62,531 bases of DNA from an uncultured Lachnospiraceae bacterium (GTDB taxonomy: Bacteria; Bacillota; Clostridia; Lachnospirales; Lachnospiraceae), in assembly GCA_910588535.1 (NCBI GenBank), contig CAJUOO010000008.1:1-62531 (forward strand), written 5' to 3'. Made by a program: the position numbers and the translations under genes. Each line of letters begins with the position of its first letter. Within the stretch, counting starts at the first letter, position 1. Below the pieces are notes generated by a model, which searched no databases, was not told where the DNA came from, and was given only the letters and a program-made list of their open reading frames with translations. Of the stretch, positions 27,906-35,658 are shown piece after piece.

Positions 27906-29225
27906 TTAGCATAGGCTTTCCCCCGCGTCAAGAATATCCAGAACTCTGCCAGCCGTCTCTCCCAAAGACAGCCCCAAAAATGCTGCGATGGTTGGCCCTT
28001 CATCCACCAAAGACATCCTGCCAATCTGCACTCCTTTTTGTATTCCGCACCCGGAAGCGATAAAGATTGTCTGATAATCCGGCAAATCAGGATGATAGCC
28101 GTGAATTCCCTTCATCATGTGCGGCCTGCCACATCCAACCTCAGCCTTTGCCGTAAGAGTCTCCATCTCATCAAGAAAATACCATCCCTCACCGGCCTCC
28201 AGCATACAGGCACAGCTTCCGTCCGCTCCCATCTGTTCTGCCTCCCGCCTGCTATAGATCCGCTTAATCGCCCAAGGAAAACATTCCTTCAGTTCCAACA
28301 CAGCCTGCACAATCTTTTCTCTCTCCGCCTTGTCAAGTCCCTTTGCCGCATAGATATAACAAGAACCATCACAATTATGCGCATACGCCTGAAAGCTCTT
28401 AATTTTATCATCCTTCATCTGAATCAGCCCCTTCTCTCTCAGCCAGAAATTTGGATAGAGCACCCATTCTGCGTCTACCTGACTGTGATCACCGAGGATA
28501 AACAGTGCTGTCTTCTCATAGATCCCTTCCATCTTCAGCAGCTCAACCAGCTCTCCAATTCTCTGATCATGCCTTATCAGCGCCTCCCTCGCCTCCTTAG
28601 AGTCCACTCCATACAGATGGCGGTTCGTGTCCACATCAGTCATATGCACAAGCATAAGCTGTGGGTGGTAGGTCTTTATCGTATAAAGCATAGAAGCATG
28701 TACAAAATTATCAAGATATGGCTGGCTCACTCCCTTTCGCATTGAGCCAAACCTCTTATTTAACTCCAACTCATATGGAATCGTCCCATTTAACATGGAA
28801 ACAGAAATCTGATTCTGCCATGGACGATTAGGCAGAACCTCGGGAAGATTATAAGAGATGCGTGCCCCTCCTGTCACAGGCCACAAAAGAGCTGCTGTCC
28901 TTATACCTTGCTTCTCTGCCTCCTCATAAAAAGTCTTCCTTTTTACTGCCTTTCTCTTCCAGAACCAATCTGGCTTCTCCATACAAGGCTGCAGCTTCGT
29001 ATTATTAATAATTCCATGTACATTGGGATACTGCCCTGTCACTATGCTAGTGTGAGCAGGATAGGTGATGCTGGGATATACAGACAAAACCTCTGTAGAA
29101 TAAGAAGCGTCCACAAGAATCTCCTTTATATTTGGCTGCTCTTTTAAAAGCTCAAAATCCCTTGCCCCCACGGCATCCAACGACAGTACAATACAATATT
29201 CCGCCTGCTTCATATATCTTATCAT
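27906..29225 (-). CDS. Alkaline-phosphatase-superfamily phosphodiesterase (nucleotide pyrophosphatase-like)
   Basis: This protein of about 439 residues belongs to the type I phosphodiesterase/nucleotide pyrophosphatase branch of the alkaline phosphatase fold. Metal-site motifs are visible: LSLDAVG (first Asp), SITYPAHTSIVTGQYP (nucleophile Thr and second site), HMTDVDTNRHLYG, LGDHSQ and a C-terminal GIHGYHP. The enzyme should hydrolyse phosphodiester or phosphoanhydride bonds of an unknown substrate. No signal peptide is seen, so it is probably cytosolic. The start is ambiguous (29252, 29225 or 29213); 29225 fits the AGGAAG site best. It is the promoter-proximal gene of the DUF5717 operon. 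Confidence 0.85.
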   Translation of the reverse strand: MIRYMKQAEYCIVLSLDAVGARDFELLKEQPNIKEILVDASYSTEVLSVYPSITYPAHTSIVTGQYPNVHGIINNTKLQPCMEKPDWFWKRKAVKRKTFYEEAEKQGIRTAALLWPVTGGARISYNLPEVLPNRPWQNQISVSMLNGTIPYELELNKRFGSMRKGVSQPYLDNFVHASMLYTIKTYHPQLMLVHMTDVDTNRHLYGVDSKEAREALIRHDQRIGELVELLKMEGIYEKTALFILGDHSQVDAEWVLYPNFWLREKGLIQMKDDKIKSFQAYAHNCDGSCYIYAAKGLDKAEREKIVQAVLELKECFPWAIKRIYSRREAEQMGADGSCACMLEAGEGWYFLDEMETLTAKAEVGCGRPHMMKGIHGYHPDLPDYQTIFIASGCGIQKGVQIGRMSLVDEGPTIAAFLGLSLGETAGRVLDILDAGESLC

Positions 29226-29341
29226 TCTCCTCTTCCTAATCTTCACTTCCAAACAAAATCCACTTTATCTGCCTGCGGATCGTTCCTATCTCTATTATAG
29301 AATCCTCAGCCGGACAAGTCAACGTCTTGACACACCATGTT

Positions 29342-29740
29342 TCAGTCAAATATAAGTTCCTCCACTGTGACAAATTCATAACCTTCTTCCGTCAATATAT
29401 CCACAATCTGCAATGCTGCCTCCACAGAGGATTTATACACATCGTGCAACAGAATAATATCACCGTCCTGCACATGGTTGACCACATAATCCCTCACCCG
29501 ATTCGTATCCTTATATTTCCAGTCCAGCGGGTCCAGATCCCACAGCACCACATTCATATCTACCATACAATTCAGATCTTCATTCCAATCCCCAAAAGGA
29601 GGGCGAACAAAGCAGGGCAGTTCTTCTGTAATATCAAAGATCGCTGTGTTAGTCTTCCAGATCTCTGCACACCCGGTATCCTTTCCCACTTTGCCAAGCT
29701 GGATGTGCGTGTAAGTATGATTGCCAATCAAATGACCATC
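29342..29740 (-). pseudogene. Polysaccharide deacetylase, C-terminal half
   Basis: This is the downstream half of a NodB-type deacetylase. It carries the metal/catalytic motifs that lie after the first aspartate motif: HLIGNHTYTHIQL (metal histidines), RPPFGDWN and ILLHDVYK. The normal N-terminal part with FDDGP is absent and is found at 35557-35294. A short foreign N-terminus (MGVSMYDVTQA, from 29773) comes from the inserted segment and adds an ATG. Joining the two halves at the shared GATG gives a 219-residue protein with the joint KEDGHLIGNH, which fits the family. Any protein made from this half alone would lack the catalytic aspartate. Confidence 0.9.
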
Positions 29741-29763
29741 TGCTTGTGTTACATCATACATAC

Positions 29764-29803
29764 TAACTCCCATCTGCCTGCCTTAGCAGGCATACAAATC
29801 AAA
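29764..29803 (+). repeat. Short dispersed palindromic repeat, copy R3
   Basis: AACTCCCATCTGCCTGCC then TTAGCAGGCATACAAATC, one base different in the loop-proximal stem from R2. It sits just inside the element end next to the deacetylase C-terminal half and supplies the ATG (29773) that now opens that frame. Confidence 0.8.
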
Positions 29804-29812
29804 ACATCCTCC

Positions 29813-29884
29813 ATGTCAAAGCAGTTTTTTGTGATGACACGCACGTTCTGTGTACTCAAAGCGGCATATTTCCTCTGCACATGA
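29813..29884 (+). pseudogene. Truncated coding remnant with MSxQFxVMTR start
   Basis: A 23-codon frame begins MSKQFFVMTRTFCVLKA. Its first 10 codons match the remnant at 4737 in sequence as well as in translation. It is probably the 5' end of a lost gene; I do not recognise the family. Confidence 0.45.
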
Positions 29885-29892
29885 CCGCACAT

Positions 29893-29935
29893 GAAAAAAG
29901 AACAGTTCTCCAACTCAGAAAACTGTTCTCTTTTC
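29893..29935 (-). terminator. Terminator of the fusion oxidoreductase gene
   Basis: GAACAGTT pairs with AACTGTTC. On the minus strand the stem is followed by TTTTTT. It lies just after the stop codon at 29947. Confidence 0.8.
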
Positions 29936-29946
29936 TTAATTTAAAT

Positions 29947-32514
29947 TTAGCAAGTAGCTCCGCCTTTCACTTTCTTTTCCAGCACTGCTGTTTTATCTAT
30001 TGTCGCATATAAAAGCTTCTCCTGCACATATGCAAAGCCTAGGCGATTCACTGTGTCCGCAAAACGTTCTCCTGTGATTCCCTCATCCCTGAAGAACAGA
30101 ATCGCCCGCTCTATTGTATCAAGCACTTCCTCCTCGCTGGTAAATAGCTTCTCCAGTGGACGCCCATTTGCAATCTTCTTTCCCCATCTTCCTCCAATAT
30201 ATATTTTGTAACCTTCTCTATACTCCTCAGTAACACCAAATGGACATTTTCCTCTGCAGCGCCCACATCCATTGCAGACATCCGCCTCCACCTTGAGCAT
30301 ACCATTCTCAACCTTAGCTACCTTTATCGGACAGGAGGTCTCCACCTGACACTTCTTACATCCCTTACACTTCGAATAATCAAAAAGCGGCACGCGCTGC
30401 CCAATAATACCCAGATCATTTAAATCTGGCTTCACGCAATTATTGGGGCAGCCTCCCACAGCGATCTTAAATTTATGTGGCAAGGTCACATGGTGGTATC
30501 CTTCGTAAAAACGTTTATGTATTTTTTCACTAAGATCAAAGGTATCAATCAAACCATACTGACAGGTAGTTCCCTTGCAGGATACCACTGGGCGCACAAG
30601 CGAGCCTGTGCCGCCTGTCTCTAAATGTTTTTCAGCAAGATATGCAATCAGCGGATCGATATTGGCATAAGACACCCCCTGAATCTCCATAGTCAATCGA
30701 GTTGTCATAGTGATCTCCCCGCTGCCAAAACGCTCCGCCGCCTCAGCGATAGCACGGTGCTCCTCAGCAGTGATCTTTCCATTCCTTGTGATAACACGAA
30801 CATTAAATATATCTTCATAACGCTTATCCTGAAGGCAGCCCAAACTCTTCACACGCTTGATCTCCTCAGGAGACAGCTTTCCTTCTGTGGGCATTTTCCT
30901 CTTTATAACATTAAAGGTGGCACCTCCCTCCAAAACACGTGTATTGGTAAAGCCGAGCGCACGAAGCTTATTTTGTGTCAAATACCCTCTCTTTCCCTTT
31001 GCACAGACTAACAGCAGCTTTTCCTCCTTGCTGTACTTTGAGGAAAATTCTTCTGCTTTTGTGAGATCAAACCACTCCCCTCCGGGCAGTACAGCAGATG
31101 GATGTGCGTCAATCAAGCGATATTCCTGTGCAGCACCAGCAGCATACTCAGCAGGAGTAAAGGATTGTATTCGTCCCGTTAATTTATTTACCAGTATTCC
31201 ACAAGCGGCAGCAAAGGGATGAATCGCCGTGGAGAAAGGAGGCGCATATGCAAAATCCATGATAAGAAAATCTTCTGCCCTGCCTCCCATGGAGATTCCC
31301 GTCACAGCAACATCTGCCATCTTATCCACAGCTCCAGCTCCAATCACCTGCATGCCAAGCAGCTTATGTGTATCTGCGTCGGCAATCAGCTTTGTGATAA
31401 ACATATCTGAGTCTGGATAATAATGTGCTTTGTCATCTGTGATACACACAACAGAAATTACCTGAAATCCTGCTGCCTTAGCCTGAGCCTCCGTCAATCC
31501 TGTCCTTGCAGCATTTAAGTCAGAGGCAAGCTTTACCACACCTGTACCCAGACATCCCCTGTAAGCGATCTCCTCGCCTGCTATATTTAAAGCCAATGCC
31601 CTGCCTGCTATATTTGCAGTGGATCCCATCGCGGACCACTGTCTCTCGCCGGTAATGCGGTTTTTTACAAGAGCACAATCACCCACCGCATATATATCGG
31701 GTATATTTGTTCTCTGATATTCATCTGTGAGAATACAGCCCCTCTCCATCTCAAGTCCACTGTCTACAAGGAATTTCGTTGCCGGGCGTATACCCGCCGC
31801 AAGAATGACCATATCCGTCGGCAAGCTTCCTGCGCTGGTTTTTACCTCCTCAACTTTATCCACACCAGAAATCTCATGCAGCGCTGTTTTGGTAAGTATA
31901 GAAATTCCTCTTTTCTGAAGCTGCCTTCTTATATAATCTGCCATCTCCACATCGAAGATATTTGGCATTAACTGAGAGGCCATATCTAACACGGTGACAG
32001 ACATTCCCCTTGCCATCAGATTTTCTGCAACCTCAATGCCAATAAATCCACCACCGATCACCACAGCTCTCTTACAGTTGTGCTCTTTCGCATACTGTCT
32101 GGCATCGATGGCATCCTTTGGCGTGCGCACGGAAAATACACCGGGAAGTCCTGTCCCCTCCACGGGTGGAACAGCGCTCTCCGCTCCCACAGCAATCACC
32201 AATTTATCATAGTTTACTGTTTCAAGTTCCTCATTCCTTACAGAGATGGTTTTCTTACTTGGATCAACCGCTACCACTTCACTCTCCGTATGTACCGTGG
32301 TTCCCGTAAGTTTCATAAACTTTGTCGGAGTATTGACAATCAGCTCCCCCTCTGTCTCAATGGAACCGCCGATATAATATGGCAGGCCACATCCAGCATA
32401 AGAAATATCCTTTCCCTTTGTATAGATAACAATTTCATCCTGAGGATTCTCCCTCTTCAACTTTGCAGCCACCTTTGTCCCTGCAGCTACACCGCCGATA
32501 ATAACAACCTTCAT
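29947..32514 (-). CDS. CoA-disulfide-reductase-like / rhodanese / sulfite-reductase-like / ferredoxin fusion
   Basis: This is an 855-residue multidomain redox enzyme. Residues about 1-440 form an FAD/NAD(P)-disulfide oxidoreductase (MKVVIIGGVAAGTKVA; the single active cysteine in YAGCGLPYYIG; NAD loop VIGGGFIGIEVAENL; FAD site IYAVGDCA). About 455-545 is a rhodanese domain (KLLLVCAKGKRGY, with C in the active loop). About 565-740 is a nitrite/sulfite-reductase-like region with VSCKGTTCQYG and VGGCPNNC, the cysteines that hold the siroheme-linked 4Fe-4S cluster. Two ferredoxin clusters (CKGCKKCQVETSCP and CNGCGRCRGKCPFG) follow. The start at 32514 has AAGGAGGTG; the longer frame is not favoured. 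Likely role: reduction of a sulfur compound with NAD(P)H. The substrate is unknown. Confidence 0.85.
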   Translation of the reverse strand: MKVVIIGGVAAGTKVAAKLKRENPQDEIVIYTKGKDISYAGCGLPYYIGGSIETEGELIVNTPTKFMKLTGTTVHTESEVVAVDPSKKTISVRNEELETVNYDKLVIAVGAESAVPPVEGTGLPGVFSVRTPKDAIDARQYAKEHNCKRAVVIGGGFIGIEVAENLMARGMSVTVLDMASQLMPNIFDVEMADYIRRQLQKRGISILTKTALHEISGVDKVEEVKTSAGSLPTDMVILAAGIRPATKFLVDSGLEMERGCILTDEYQRTNIPDIYAVGDCALVKNRITGERQWSAMGSTANIAGRALALNIAGEEIAYRGCLGTGVVKLASDLNAARTGLTEAQAKAAGFQVISVVCITDDKAHYYPDSDMFITKLIADADTHKLLGMQVIGAGAVDKMADVAVTGISMGGRAEDFLIMDFAYAPPFSTAIHPFAAACGILVNKLTGRIQSFTPAEYAAGAAQEYRLIDAHPSAVLPGGEWFDLTKAEEFSSKYSKEEKLLLVCAKGKRGYLTQNKLRALGFTNTRVLEGGATFNVIKRKMPTEGKLSPEEIKRVKSLGCLQDKRYEDIFNVRVITRNGKITAEEHRAIAEAAERFGSGEITMTTRLTMEIQGVSYANIDPLIAYLAEKHLETGGTGSLVRPVVSCKGTTCQYGLIDTFDLSEKIHKRFYEGYHHVTLPHKFKIAVGGCPNNCVKPDLNDLGIIGQRVPLFDYSKCKGCKKCQVETSCPIKVAKVENGMLKVEADVCNGCGRCRGKCPFGVTEEYREGYKIYIGGRWGKKIANGRPLEKLFTSEEEVLDTIERAILFFRDEGITGERFADTVNRLGFAYVQEKLLYATIDKTAVLEKKVKGGATC

Positions 32515-32583
32515 GGCTATGCACCTCCTTTTGTATATGGTATATTGTACCAAATTCTTGAACTATATGCAAAAGATTTCCTG

Positions 32584-34104
32584 TCAATTACAGTCTGCTA
32601 TCATCCAAAAAATTTCTAAATTTCCGCTTTCTTTTACAAGGATTCTCTGTAGGAGTTCTGTCAGAAATTCTCTTGTCAGTCCATTCTTTAAAACTTCCTT
32701 TTTTCTTTCCCTTTCTGTTTTTTTCTGCTTCTCCCAAAGCTCTTCCAGCCTTTTGTTCCATTCTTCCAACTGTTCTGTAGCCTCCTTCTGCCGCACCGCC
32801 GCCACATTCTTTTGCACAAGATATTCCTGCTTGTCAATCTGTTTCTCTGCATATTGTTCAAATGCTATTATCTGCAAAGTTTTATAGCGGCTGATCGCCA
32901 TCTGACAATTCTTTATCTTTTTATACAGATCATCCATGTTATTCTCTCCTATATAAGAAACACTGGAAAGCTGTATGTACTTTTGCATAATGGTGGTCAA
33001 GATCTGTTCTAATCTATATTCTTTTAGAGAAATACTTTTGCAGATATAATCAGGAAGCGTTCTCGCCGTGGGGCAGAGATAATATGCTTCTCTGCAAGCG
33101 ATACGTTCCAGTGTTCTGCCACAGTAAGCACATTTTATCAGACCACGGAATTTCTGATTGGGCTTGCTTAACACTCTATTGTGTGTCATTTTTCTTAGCA
33201 CCATCTGTGCCTGAGCAAAGATTTCCTTAGAAACAATAGCTTCCTGAGTATCCTCCACCACAATCCACCTTTCTTTTGGAACAAGCTGTGTCCGTTTGGA
33301 TGGCAGATCTGTCACCGTTCTCTTACAGCCAACCAAGCATCCCGTGTATCGCTCATCGCTGATTATTCGCCTGACAGAATCTCTTGTCCAATAAGTTATG
33401 TCCCCGGCTGTCCTCCACCCTCTCATCCCATCTGTGTGATGTCGCCTGCGGTACATTAGCGGAGATGGTATATGCTCTTGATTTAGCACAGTTGCGATCC
33501 GAGAAGGCGTTATGCCATCTGCTGCCATGTGAAAAATCTGACGTACCACACTCGCCACATTCTTATCAATCTCCAGATGGTTTTTTACCGTCTGTGACCG
33601 CTGATACCCATAAAAGGCAATCCCACCCAGATATTCCCCTCTCTGCATTTTTGCTCTCTGAACGCTTCGGATTTTATCAGAAATATCACGGCTGTACATC
33701 TCATAGATCATCGCTTTCAATGATACCTCCAAGCCGATAGAGCCTCCGTGCTCACGGCTGTCATATCCCTCATTTACCGCGATAAAACGTACTCCAAGCG
33801 ACGGAAAAATCTGATCTAGATAATCACCGACCTCAATGAGATTTCTTCCAAAGCGAGAAAAATCCTTGACTATAATACAGTTTACTTTCTTTCCTGCGAG
33901 AGAGAGCATCTTCTGCACATCAGGGCGACAAAAATTCATTCCACTGTACCCGTCATCACAAAATTCCAGAATCTTGCAACAGTCAAATTCCCTGCGGCTT
34001 CTAATAAAATGATAGAGCAGATCACGCTGGTTGGTGATACTCTCACTCTCCCCAGAACAAGCGTCCTCGCTGGAAAGGCGCATATATAAGGCAATCGTCT
34101 CCAT
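32584..34104 (-). CDS. Large serine recombinase (TnpX/TndX-like)
   Basis: This is a 506-residue site-specific recombinase. The catalytic resolvase domain (about 1-155) begins ALYMRLSSEDACSG, with the nucleophile serine near position 11-12. DFSRFGRNLIEVGDYLDQ carries the conserved arginines. A recombinase domain (about 165-290) has GYQRSQTVKNHLEIDK. A zinc ribbon (CAYCGRTL ... CREAYYLC, about 345-375) and a C-terminal coiled coil (about 400-490) complete the typical large serine recombinase. It is intact, unlike the relic at 61.5 kb. It starts 19 bp after the DUF6870 gene. It is the best candidate to have inserted the segment it lies in. Confidence 0.93.
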   Translation of the reverse strand: METIALYMRLSSEDACSGESESITNQRDLLYHFIRSRREFDCCKILEFCDDGYSGMNFCRPDVQKMLSLAGKKVNCIIVKDFSRFGRNLIEVGDYLDQIFPSLGVRFIAVNEGYDSREHGGSIGLEVSLKAMIYEMYSRDISDKIRSVQRAKMQRGEYLGGIAFYGYQRSQTVKNHLEIDKNVASVVRQIFHMAADGITPSRIATVLNQEHIPSPLMYRRRHHTDGMRGWRTAGDITYWTRDSVRRIISDERYTGCLVGCKRTVTDLPSKRTQLVPKERWIVVEDTQEAIVSKEIFAQAQMVLRKMTHNRVLSKPNQKFRGLIKCAYCGRTLERIACREAYYLCPTARTLPDYICKSISLKEYRLEQILTTIMQKYIQLSSVSYIGENNMDDLYKKIKNCQMAISRYKTLQIIAFEQYAEKQIDKQEYLVQKNVAAVRQKEATEQLEEWNKRLEELWEKQKKTERERKKEVLKNGLTREFLTELLQRILVKESGNLEIFWMIADCN

Positions 34105-34123
34105 CGCAGCACCTGCCTCCTCT

Positions 34124-34381
34124 CTACAGAGATCTCAAGTATCGCTTCAAACAATCCTCCAACGTCGTATCTGTATCAGCAAAATTAAGCTTTACCACTG
34201 TTTTTCCACAGCGAAAGCAATATGGATTTTTGATCTGCCTCAAAAAATCTGCAAAGCGCTGTTCTTTTGGCAGTGACTCGTCTATCTTCACATCCGTTAT
34301 ATCAACCAATGTTTCTGGATCTACTGTTCTGACATCCACCTGCTTCATTCGTTCTAAATCTTCTTTATTAATAAAATCCAT
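34124..34381 (-). CDS. DUF6870-type small protein, recombinase partner
   Basis: This 85-residue protein begins MDFINKEDLERMKQVDVRTV and has a short zinc-ribbon-like pair, YCFRCGKTVV, near 55-65. I match it from memory to DUF6870, small proteins encoded directly before large serine recombinases in Clostridia. It is probably co-transcribed with the recombinase (19 bp apart). Its role in the recombination reaction is not known; it may be a regulator or a directionality factor. Confidence 0.7.
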   Translation of the reverse strand: MDFINKEDLERMKQVDVRTVDPETLVDITDVKIDESLPKEQRFADFLRQIKNPYCFRCGKTVVKLNFADTDTTLEDCLKRYLRSL

Positions 34382-34521
34382 TCTATCACCTCCCGTCCAT
34401 GCTCTTTATTTTATGATAACCCAGCCTGTCTTAATACCTGCTTCCTCCTTATAATTACACCAATTTATACCTTCTTGTATACTTTATATTTTATCTGCCG
34501 TATCATTTTCGGGAAAGGTCC

Positions 34522-34661
34522 GTCCGGCGAACTGCCTATGGTCCTCCGTCACCCCGCTCCCGCTTAGTGAAAAACGCAGCGGACGCTAAGCTCGAAACTA
34601 CCTCGCTAAGCGCCGGCGTTTTTCAATAGGTTCCTTGAGGACCATAGGCAGTTCGCCGGAC
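34522..34661 (-). repeat. 140-bp MITE-like repeat, copy B
   Basis: A unit bounded by perfect 25-bp terminal inverted repeats (34522-34546 and 34637-34661, ends GTCCGGCGAACTGCC and GGCAGTTCGCCGGAC). A further inner inverted pair (AAAAACGC ... GCGTTTTT) would fold into a long hairpin. The outer flank 34499-34521 is also shared with copies A, C and E. No reading frame with a ribosome binding site is present. Confidence 0.9.
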
Positions 34662-34689
34662 TATTTTGATCAGTTAGGCAAAACACGCT

Positions 34690-34825
34690 GTTTCTTTTGT
34701 TACACCACTTCTGCTTAATAAAAAACGTAACAGATACGAAGCTTATAAACTCGCTAACTTCTATCTGTCTGCTTTAGCAGACAAATAAAGTCAGAATAAA
34801 TACCAGCGTTTTTCAATATCTATGT
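34690..34825 (-). repeat. Degenerate MITE-like copy D with nested palindrome R4
   Basis: CTTCTGCTTAATAAAAAACG through GCGTTTTTCAATA follows the inner part of the 140-bp unit with many changes. At 34756-34797 it is interrupted by a degenerate copy of the short palindrome (core CTGCTTTAGCAG). This suggests that the palindrome inserted into an older copy of the MITE-like unit. Confidence 0.55.
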
Positions 34826-35034
34826 CTATTTTATTCCCATACAATCTAAATGACCGCCTACAATCATTTGACGACTACCATGTGGGTCAAAAACCCCACT
34901 ATAAACAACAGGGGCTTTGTCTTCGCTTGTATTCATAGATTATCAATTTTTCTTATAGTAGACAACAAAAACGATTTATCAATCCTATATATGTAAAGTA
35001 AAATTACAACGTATTTTGCCTTACAGAAAAAACA
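34826..35034. other. Spacer between MITE-like copies
   Basis: AT-rich spacer of about 210 bp between degenerate copy D and copy C. I see no gene and no clear structure. Confidence 0.5.
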
Positions 35035-35174
35035 GTCCGGTGAACTGCCTGTGGTTCTCAAGGAACCTATTGAAAAACGCTGGCGCTTAGCGAGGTAGTT
35101 TCGAGCTTAGCGTCCGCTGCGTTTTTCACTAAGCGAGAGCGGGGTGACGGAGGACCACAGGCAGTTCATCGGAC
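35035..35174 (+). repeat. 140-bp MITE-like repeat, copy C (inverted to B)
   Basis: It is nearly identical to the reverse complement of copy B, exactly the same length, with terminal repeats at 35035-35059 and 35150-35174 (two mismatches of 25). The truncated deacetylase frame reads into this copy. With copy B it makes an inverted pair of arms about 170 bp long across 373 bp. Confidence 0.9.
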
Positions 35175-35293
35175 GGAACTCCCCGGCAAATAATACAAAA
35201 AATATATAATAACATATAAACTATAAAATATATGAAGAAGTTACCACTTTTGAATAAACCATATACTAATGTTATGTTTATTATTACTCCAGC

Positions 35294-35557
35294 ATCCTCT
35301 TTCATCTGCTTTACTAACTCCTCCTTTCCCTCAATGCTCTCTCCAATTAAAAAGAAGGTAGCAGTCACATTTCGTTCCCTCAACCCATCCAGAAGAACCT
35401 TTGTATACTTCTGGTGTGGACCGTCGTCAAAAGTCAACGCTATCTTCTTTGCTTCTTGCACTTTATCGCTGACTGCAGGCAGCGGCCTCGCCTTTATGCA
35501 CACTGCCCCCACAATCAGCATCAGTATGCCGATAATCCATGCCTTTTTCATCCACAT
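35294..35557 (-). pseudogene. Polysaccharide deacetylase, N-terminal half
   Basis: This is the upstream half of the split deacetylase. Residues about 3-22 form a signal anchor (KKAWIIGILMLIVGAV). Residues 38-50 hold the NodB motif KIALTFDDGPHQ with the catalytic and metal aspartates. The half ends ELVKQMKED at residue 88. After that the frame runs into unrelated sequence (AGVIINITLVYGL) until a stop at 35129. The missing part is found at 29740-29342. The intact protein would deacetylate peptidoglycan or another cell-surface polysaccharide outside the membrane. Confidence 0.9.
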
Positions 35558-35658
35558 ACGCCTTCTTCTTGCTTCTTATGTTTAATATATGCAAGGCTAA
35601 GAGATGACATTCTTTTCTTATGATCCCCCTAGATCACACACCTTCTAAAAAATATGTA

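Larger units (their letters stand above)
29738..35296. mobile_element. Putative 5.56-kb serine-recombinase element inserted in a deacetylase gene
   Basis: The segment separates two in-frame halves of one gene. Both junctions share GATG (29740-29737 and 35296-35293 on the minus strand), exactly 5,556 bp apart. TnpX/TndX-type large serine recombinases recombine at a GA dinucleotide, which fits. Inside are a large serine recombinase, a DUF6870 protein, an FAD/rhodanese/sulfite-reductase fusion enzyme and a repeat field. No transfer genes are present, so it is not self-conjugative. Whether the fusion enzyme is cargo of the same event is inferred from its position only. Confidence 0.75.
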
